From assembly GCA_026168455.1 (NCBI GenBank), contig CM047426.1, forward strand, positions 39,614,175 through 39,678,174: 64,000 nucleotides of DNA. The letters run 5' to 3'. This document shows, piece by piece, positions 57,861 to 64,000 of the stretch. The DNA comes from Theocolax elegans. Its lineage: Eukaryota > Arthropoda > Insecta > Hymenoptera > Cerocephalidae. The notes under the pieces are model-generated. The model worked only from the letters and a program-made list of their open reading frames with translations. It ran no database searches and was not told the origin of the DNA. The position numbers and the translations under genes were made by a program. Numbering within the stretch: the first letter of the stretch is position 1; every line of letters starts with the position of its first letter.

Positions 57861-57996
57861 GTTTTTTCACTCTTTGAAGAGTGAATAAATCATACGAGAA
57901 GTGATTTTTAACTTAAAGCCGACTGCTGCACTTTTGACTAGTCAAAGAGTGAAATATCACTCCATTCGAGTGAAATCCCTGGTGAAAGTATAATTT
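57861..57996. repeat. Inverted repeat of cactcttt / aaagagtg words
   Basis: ttttttcactctttgaagag near 57868 and gactagtcaaagagtg near 57936, with agtgaaatccctgg at the right end. A probable small MITE; no TSD fixed. Confidence 0.35.
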
Positions 57997-58185
57997 GTAC
58001 ATTATCGTACAATTTTGCATATTTTTGTACATTTCTGTACATTTCTGTACATTTTTGGTACATTATTGGTACTTATTAGACTTTTGTACAGAAATGTACA
58101 GAAATGTGCAGAAGTGTACAAAAATGTCCGAGAATATTCGGAAATGTACGGAAATGTACAGAGATGTACTAAAATGTACTATATG
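57997..58185. repeat. Inverted array of 11-bp tgtacatttc repeats
   Basis: A run of tgtacatttc units (57997-58075) is followed by the reverse-complement run of gaaatgtaca units (58083-58185), so the whole can fold into one long stem. Small ORFs across it are repeat shadows. Confidence 0.8.
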
Positions 58186-58974
58186 ATTTTATTATTAATA
58201 TTAAATGCATTTAAATTTTGTAGTAAATGATTGTATGAGGTTTGCTTTGAGTAAAAAACAACTAAATTAATTAGCATACGTCGTTTTGATAGACATTTGT
58301 TATAATTTCATAATTGTAGTTTGTTTTTGCTGATCAAATAATACTTATCGTTAGATGATCATACTTTTTTATTTTAACATCAAGAGGAATGTTTGATTTT
58401 TAATCAAATTCGTCTATATTGACTTACATTGTAGACTCACAAATAAGTCATATAAATTATTATATAACTGTTTATAAAAGAAATTAAATATAAGGGCAAC
58501 AATACTAAGTCAGTAATATATTTAACAAATACTTTTATTTGAATTCACGCTTTTTATAGTTTCAAACAGAAAATACAAAATAAATATTTCGGTAGTTAAA
58601 TTTAATGTTAAGAATTCACACTTATGTATAGTAGCATATAGATGGCGAACTCTCCAGCAGACCGTGGTAGGCACATGTGTCGCTCTTCTGTCTTGTTCGG
58701 CATTCTTTCAAAATCGTTCAAGTCGACCGGACGCGTTAGCCGATTTTAGATGTTCGTGTTGTTCGGTGTTTAATGTCTTTGCAATTGGGAATACTTAATA
58801 AATTTATATTAATTAAAACAAAGTGCTTGTGCGTGTAAGTGACTTTCATTGTACGCATCCCCTTCCCCAACTCCACTAAAAGAATAAGAAAAACAACATT
58901 TAAACTACATTAAATCTATATTATTCACATTTGTTTATCACATTTTTTTAATCTTAATTTTTAACTAGCCATAT
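58186..58974. other. AT-rich stretch with a GC-richer block at 58630-58840
   Basis: The block around tagatggcgaactctccagc to tgcgtgtaagtgac contains a donor-like site (gt/gtaagt) near 58836. It could be an untranslated exon or an LTR fragment. No ORF or partner exon was found. Confidence 0.25.
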
Positions 58975-59698
58975 TACCTCGGTCGCTAACGCTCCCTCGG
59001 TCGAATCACATTTTTGAGGCTAGACGTTGATTATAAAGTGTAGTCTAAAATTTATTATTAGTTTATAACAAATAAATTTTAAACGATTTTGATACAATTA
59101 TTTTATTTTATTTTCAAACCAATTTTTTTCATGTGCTCTAAACTATTAATTAAAATTTGTTGTTATATTATTAAAACAAATAAAAATAAATTATAAAATT
59201 TTATTTTAAGAAATGTATACAATTTATTTCTTTTACTCATCATGATATTTAACTATAACAGTTTATTTTCGAATGTTGGTTTGTATTATTTTCTCTCTGC
59301 ATTTACAGGCTTGAGACTGTCATATAATGAACGTAAATATAATGTGTATTAAAAATTTAAAATATTTGATTTTCTAACATATATATATTTCAAAATTATG
59401 TATGGTATAATACGTAAATATTTTAAAATTGATAAAAATATACGTTCCAATATGGCTGCATTAAAAATAAAATAAATAATATAATATGGCATCTCGTATA
59501 TTCGTATTTATTTTATATATTAGGTAATTTTTTGTTTCATTAAGATCTAAACAAAGTTCTAAAATAATATCACTTTTTGCAGACAATGTATTCTAACAAG
59601 CATTATCAAAATATTTTAATTGATATTTAATTAATGCTATATTAGACAATTAATTATTTTAAAATTTGTATATTTTATAAATAATTTTGTCAATAAAA

Positions 59699-60040
59699 TG
59701 TCGCTTGATGGCAGACAATGAATTTTAAATTTGTTTATTTCTTCAGTATTTTAGTAAAAAAATGTCGCTTGATGGCAGACAATGAATTTTAAATTTGTTT
59801 ATTTCTTCAGTATTTTAGTAAAAAAATGTCGCTTGATGCAGAAAATGAATTTTTAATTTGTTTATTTCTTCAGTATTTTAGTAAAAAAATGTCGCTTGAT
59901 GCAGACAATGAATTTTAAATTTGTTTATTTCTTTAGTATTTTAGTAAAAAAATGTCGCTTGATGCAGACAGTTGATTATTTTAAAATTTATATATTTCAT
60001 AAATAATTATGCCAATAAAATGTCGCTTAATGCAAACAAC
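59699..60040 (+). repeat. 63-64-bp minisatellite, six units
   Basis: tgtcgcttgatg begins units at 59699, 59763, 59827, 59890 and 59953; a variant (tgtcgcttaatg) is at 60021. Each unit carries gaattttaaatttgtttatt. It lies in the 3' non-coding part of the Helitron. Confidence 0.9.
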
Positions 60041-60055
60041 TAATTTTTCGTCGTG

Positions 60056-60117
60056 CCTTACGAAGAGTAGCACGCTTACATTTAATAAAACATTCAGACG
60101 TGCTAGTCTTCGTAAGG
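60056..60117. repeat. Hairpin with 19-bp arms
   Basis: ccttacgaagagtagcacg (60056-60074) pairs with cgtgctagtcttcgtaagg (60099-60117) with one mismatch. The loop is 24 bases. Confidence 0.75.
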
Positions 60118-60383
60118 GACGTCGATTTTAATATTTGTTTATTTCTTAAGTAATGATATATTGAAATGTTGCTTGATGTAAATAATGTATACTTGAAAAA
60201 TATTCTTTATTATACGTAATTTTATCTACAAATTTTGTCTGATGCTTATATCTTATTATTTTATAATTCGTATGCCTAATAAGTCGACCTTAAATTGATT
60301 TTTAAAAATAAAAATAAAACTATTTAAGTATCAAACACTTTAGAAAAAACTATATTCGTTGTATATATTATTACATTATTATT

Positions 60384-61302
60384 TTAATTACTCTCATTTA
60401 TATTAAGTATATCTCCTTCTGTATTAGTGAGTATCATTGACGATTTCGAAAATTTTATTTTTAGATTTTTTTCATCTGTAACTCTTGATAATGCAACATA
60501 TAATTGACCATGACTAAATACAGGTCTTGGTAAATATAGACCTACTTTTTTAAATGATTGACCTTGTGCTTTATTTATGGTCATAGCGAAACTTGGTCTA
60601 ATAGGAAATTGTCGTCTAATCATATTGAAAGGTATATCATCCTTTGAAGGACATAAATCTATTCTTGAAATCATCACAATTTGTCCTGAATTTTTACCTG
60701 TTATAATTTCTCCATATATGTGTACTGTTTTAATTCTGTAATCATGAGCCTGGTACCATTACATAAACCTCCATCTAAATGCAAATTCCTAAGTAACATA
60801 ACGATCATTCCTTTTTTTAATACTAATTTATGCGGTCGTAAACCATTTGGTATTAATGCATTTATAAAATCTATTGTTATTGTTTCATCCAACTTATTAT
60901 TTTCATCATTAGTAATACTATCAATGCTTAAATATATCTTACCGTCACCTTCAATTCTTTCAATTATTTCGTTATTAATCGCTAAAACATCACTATTTAT
61001 AGGTGAAAGAATTACTTTGTCTTTAAGTGTATGTAAAACATCAATATTTATTTTATTACCAAAAATATCATCTATCAAATTATTAAATGTAATAAATTCT
61101 GAAGGAATTTTTATAACGTTATTATCAATTTCAAATTTTGTAATATTTTTATTTTCTCCAATATTTAATAACCACGTTTTAAACATACTGTTTGAATTGA
61201 CCAATCTTAAATTATTATTTAATGTAAGTTTTTGAAATAATTGCCATAAAGAACTACTTTTTACACATAATTCTAATATTTGAGTTCTATTTCCGTATCG
61301 AA
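60384..61302 (-). pseudogene. Helitron helicase, C-terminal half
   Basis: Two ORFs (61204-60701 and 60677-60384) encode the later PIF1-like helicase motifs: GLRPHKLVLKKGMIVMLLRN, NGTRLMI, then [19 protein letters not shown] and [10 protein letters not shown] at the end. The break at about 60690 and absence of a start mark it as a remnant. These motifs are those of PIF1/RecD2-type SF1B helicases fused to Helitron Rep. Confidence 0.8.
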
Positions 61303-61310
61303 CTATAGGA

Positions 61311-61414
61311 CAGAGTGACCAGTTGGCGATTTTTTTTTCTTTTCTCTCTTACGTATATTGATGTTTATTAAGCAAGAGCAACAAGGAGAAAAAATCGCCA
61401 TCTGGCAATCCTGC
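61311..61414. mobile_element. 104-bp hAT-type MITE, copy 1
   Basis: Starts CAGAGTGACCAGTTGGCGAT and ends atctggcaatcctg; the ends are imperfect inverted repeats. A perfect 8-bp TSD CTATAGGA lies at 61303-61310 and 61415-61422. CAG-type ends with an 8-bp TSD indicate hAT. Confidence 0.9.
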
Positions 61415-61422
61415 TATAGGAA

Positions 61423-61559
61423 GTGTTTGTCGAAAATCGCCAGATGTTACTAATATTTTACCATCAAACGGTTTATTATTTCGACATAAATCACTGAAAA
61501 AAATATCTATAGCTTCTAATGCATATTTACAAGTCATTGATATTTCATCCCAAATTATT
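61423..61559 (-). pseudogene. Helitron helicase, middle segment
   Basis: Encodes IIWDEISMTCKYALEAIDIF and GKILVTSGDFRQTLPI, helicase motifs II (DE) and III. It is bounded on the left by a 104-bp MITE and on the right by the 5S-derived SINE, whose TSD duplicates the IIWDE codons. Confidence 0.75.
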
Positions 61560-61968
61560 CTTGATTTGTGCTCTCTTTTTCCTGGCACTTCCTACCGTTT
61601 ATCCCCCTGGGGACTTTAACGGTGTTCACCCACCACCTATGTGTGGGTGCTTTATCCCTCCCTTAAAACCCCACCATCTCGCATTCGCCCGGGGTTATGC
61701 CCGTGGATGAGGGAAACCTGTGAAGCAGGGAAAACCTCACCCGAGATGGCCGGTGTATTCGAAACATTCTTTTTGGGTGTCAAAGTCACATTGCGTAGGC
61801 CTTGACACCGAAACCGAATGTTTCACACCTCCCGCTCACGTTCTGAAGTGTGAAAAAACACCTAACCCGCCACGAAAGCCAAACCCATCCAAGTGCGAAC
61901 CGCACTCAGTGCTGCTTAACTTCCGTGACCGGCCGAGGTGCGTCTCCGCCACTCCGCCACCGTGTCGG
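61560..61968 (-). mobile_element. 5S rRNA-derived SINE inserted in Helitron
   Basis: GC-rich 409-bp insert with a 17-bp TSD TTTCATCCCAAATTATT (61543-61559, 61969-61985). On the minus strand its 5' part has ccggtcacggaagttaagca and gcacttggatggg (about 61885-61935), which match the internal promoter part (A-box to C-box) of 5S rRNA. This defines a SINE3-type retroposon. The 3' part (through ccccagggggataaacggta) is not recognised and there is no long poly-A tail. It is too partial to be a 5S gene. Confidence 0.8.
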
Positions 61969-62548
61969 TTTCATCCCAAATTATTAATTTAATATTTTTT
62001 AAAATTTGACCTATTTGTAAATTTGGTAAAATGTTTCATGTTGATTGTTCGTTTAAATTAAATGGTATTTTAAATGTTGAATGGATAGTTTTACCATCTA
62101 TTAATAAATTTGCTGCAATACCAGTCCAAGCAACTGCTAACTCTGGTATTTTGTTTAATTGCACAAATTTTATAATAGCATTTAATAAATAACTTTTTCC
62201 ACTGCCACCAGGACCAGCTATAAATTATAAATTTTCTTTTTTATTATCGTAAACTGCTTCTACTATTGTATCAAATATTGTTTTTTGTTCCAATGTTAAA
62301 TATTTGAACAATATTTCTATGTCATTATCTTCATTTGCAATAATATCATTATAAAACATATCATTGTGATTTTCATTATCAATACTATCAATATTAGGTA
62401 AATTAAATTGTTGCAATGTTAAATTATGTTTTCATAAAACGTTGTCTATAATTTTTAAAGCCTTTTGTTCTCTTAAAATTTCAGGTAATTTAGGATCAAA
62501 GAAATGTTCTTTATACTTATTATAAAGTTTCAAGGCATCAAAATTGTG
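61969..62548 (-). pseudogene. Helitron helicase, Walker A segment
   Basis: Minus-strand reading gives a region with LTLEQKTIFDTIVEAV, then GPGGSGKSYLLNAII (Walker A, about 62170-62215) and AVAWTGIAANLL. A stop interrupts near 62040 (just after FNLNEQST) and another near 62222. It then meets the SINE at 61968. Confidence 0.75.
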
Positions 62549-62556
62549 ATCAAATG

Positions 62557-62659
62557 CAGAGTGACCAGTTGGCGATTTTTTTTCCTTTTCTCTCTTACGT
62601 ATATTGATGTTTATTAAGCAAGAGCAACAAGGAGAAAAAATCGCCATCTGGCAACCCTG
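62557..62659. mobile_element. 103-bp hAT-type MITE, copy 2
   Basis: Near-identical to 61311-61414 in the same orientation. A perfect 8-bp TSD ATCAAATG lies at 62549-62556 and 62660-62667. Confidence 0.9.
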
Positions 62660-62667
62660 ATCAAATG

Positions 62668-64000
62668 ATATAATGAAAACGAAAAGTTCACATAGTGCCT
62701 GTGGAAATTAAAATTACAATTTTCTTCTAAACATTTATCCCATTCATTATCAGTAATGATTAAACCTCTAACTATACATGCTTCATAAAATGTATCATAA
62801 ACAACGCCTTCGTATGAGCGTATATCTTCAAAAGATTCGGCCCCACACGTACATGGAGTAATAATAATCTAAGAAAAAATCGTTCTCGATTTTTAGGATT
62901 TACATGAAACATTCTGACTAGAATGGGTTTATTAAACTTTTTTTCGCTTATTCCATTCTTTTATTATCTTGTCGTAAACATAATATTGAGGAATTTCACC
63001 ATAAAGATACTTCTTGGCTTTCACATCAGATGAATTTAGTAAAAACCAACTTGTTCGATGATTTTTATTAATTAATTTGCCTTCAGATCCTTCTTTAAAA
63101 TAGACAAATTGTTCATCTTCAAGATGTACAGCTAATCTATATATTGCATGTGATTGCGAATGTAATTTATATTCTTTCATACGATACATAGCTTCGGGTG
63201 GACGAACGTACCTTGTAGAAATATATTCGGATATTTCGTCATAATTTAGAACATTGTCTTTTTGCACATTTTCAATTTCTACATTTTTTGTTTCTGCATT
63301 ACTGAATTTTATTAAAGCTGTATCTGGGCCTTTGTAAAGATATTTAAATAAATATTTTATAGATTTTATTGTATTACATATTTCTACGTTAATGTGACAT
63401 TCAAGTTTTAGAAGTAGATATGGATTATGTGGAACAACAAAACTGTTATCCGCGATTTTATTGTTGGAGTATGTTATTTTTATTTCGTTATTTCGTCTAC
63501 GATAAAATGGATAACCATTAGGAGATGTTTGTGTTTTAGTACTAAAACATTTTGGATAATGTTTTGTACAATATATTTTACTTTCATCCATACATACACT
63601 ATTTTTATTCTGAATTCCACAAGGACCATGAATCATATTTTGTTTTACTAATTCATATAGTCTCGGAAATTTATTTTTAACAGGAATTTCTACACATATG
63701 ATATTATCAATTTGATCTGTATTTCGAATTTTGTTTAGTTCAGTTAACCATAATAACATATGAATGTGGGGCAGTCCTCGTTTTTGAAATTCTATAATAT
63801 AAATGTAAGAATTAACTTGACCAAGAATTTCGTGTTTCAATAATTCCTCCATTAATACCTTTACTTTTAGGTCAAATACACGCACTATCAGATCATGTCT
63901 GTCAAGCGTATTTTCATATTCTAATAAATTTTCTGTAATCTCGTTCCATTTAGGATTGCACGTCATTGTCAGAAAAATGTCACGTTTTCCATTATTTTGC
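62668..64000 (-). pseudogene. Helitron Rep (HUH) domain, partial at window edge
   Basis: The frame is open from the right edge through TMTCNPKW to 62932. It contains the HUH motif EFQKRGLPHIHMLLW and the downstream tyrosine region SIKYLFKYLYKG, the replication-initiation nuclease of Helitrons, then YISTRYVRPPEAMYRM. A T7 run (62938-62944) shifts the frame; the next frame continues PILVRMFHVNPKNRE. A further one-base shift near 62850 leads to AESFEDIRSYEGVVYDTFYE, the linker before the helicase. The 5' end lies beyond 64000. Confidence 0.85.

Larger units (their letters stand above)
58975..64000 (-). mobile_element. Helitron, decayed, 5' end outside the window
   Basis: Minus-strand pieces of a Rep-helicase protein fill 60384-64000. 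A plausible 3' terminus is CTAG at 58975-58978 (minus strand ...gaggtaatatggctag) followed by T, as expected for Helitrons inserting between A and T. A clean terminal hairpin was not found, so the end is tentative. The left (Rep) side runs off the window. Confidence 0.7.

Noticed and set aside
61885..61935. 5S rRNA gene
   Set aside because: Only the internal promoter part is similar, it is embedded in a 409-bp insert with a 17-bp TSD, and the outer stem is missing.

Overview
This window is arthropod nuclear DNA, most likely insect. It is AT-rich, has spliced genes with GT-AG introns, and is almost entirely transposable elements: Ty3-like and BEL/Pao-like LTR elements, a P-superfamily (THAP) transposon, a Helitron, tRNA- and 5S-derived SINEs, and several small inverted-repeat elements. 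I recognise no conserved single-copy host gene. The mix would fit a hymenopteran such as an ant, but the sequence does not prove that.

Positions 1 to about 46,750 are one nested cluster, readable layer by layer from target-site duplications (TSDs). A small inverted-repeat element (about 735-46749) was entered by a Ty3-like LTR element (1251-46660, TSD TTAT). That element was entered by a P-superfamily transposon (5266-45834, TSD GAAAAGAT). The P element then took at least four insertions: a 797-bp TA-flanked MITE (5568-6364); a 15.6-kb TTAA-flanked element (7647-23232) carrying a 13-kb array of 228-bp satellite monomers with SINE copies inside it; a 10-kb Ty3-like element (25932-35975, minus strand) in an intron of the P transposase; and an 8.2-kb DNA element with about 450-bp terminal inverted repeats (37558-45713). 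At the P and TTAA insertions the interrupted reading frames stay in register across the insertion, which supports the layering.

The P transposase gene runs on the minus strand from 37436 to 6834. It has a THAP zinc finger split over exons 1-2, three further small exons, and a long catalytic exon now broken by the TTAA element and by one frameshift. The long-TIR element holds the most intact gene here: three exons, about 1571 residues, two CxxC...YHxxC zinc modules, and a C-terminal PIN/XRN-like acid-residue signature. The 10-kb Ty3-like element has near-identical 1071-bp LTRs, gag, a pol broken by one frameshift, and an extra 269-residue ORF where env would lie.

From 46,750 to 53,209 the sequence is AT-rich and gene-poor, with inverted-repeat elements and a SINE. 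Positions 53210-57377 are a BEL/Pao-like element (TSD GCTGT) that has lost its reverse transcriptase. From about 58975 to the right edge lies a decayed Helitron on the minus strand, itself hit by two copies of a 104-bp hAT-type MITE (perfect 8-bp TSDs) and by a 5S-rRNA-derived SINE (17-bp TSD). No rRNA gene, functional tRNA gene or CRISPR array was found.
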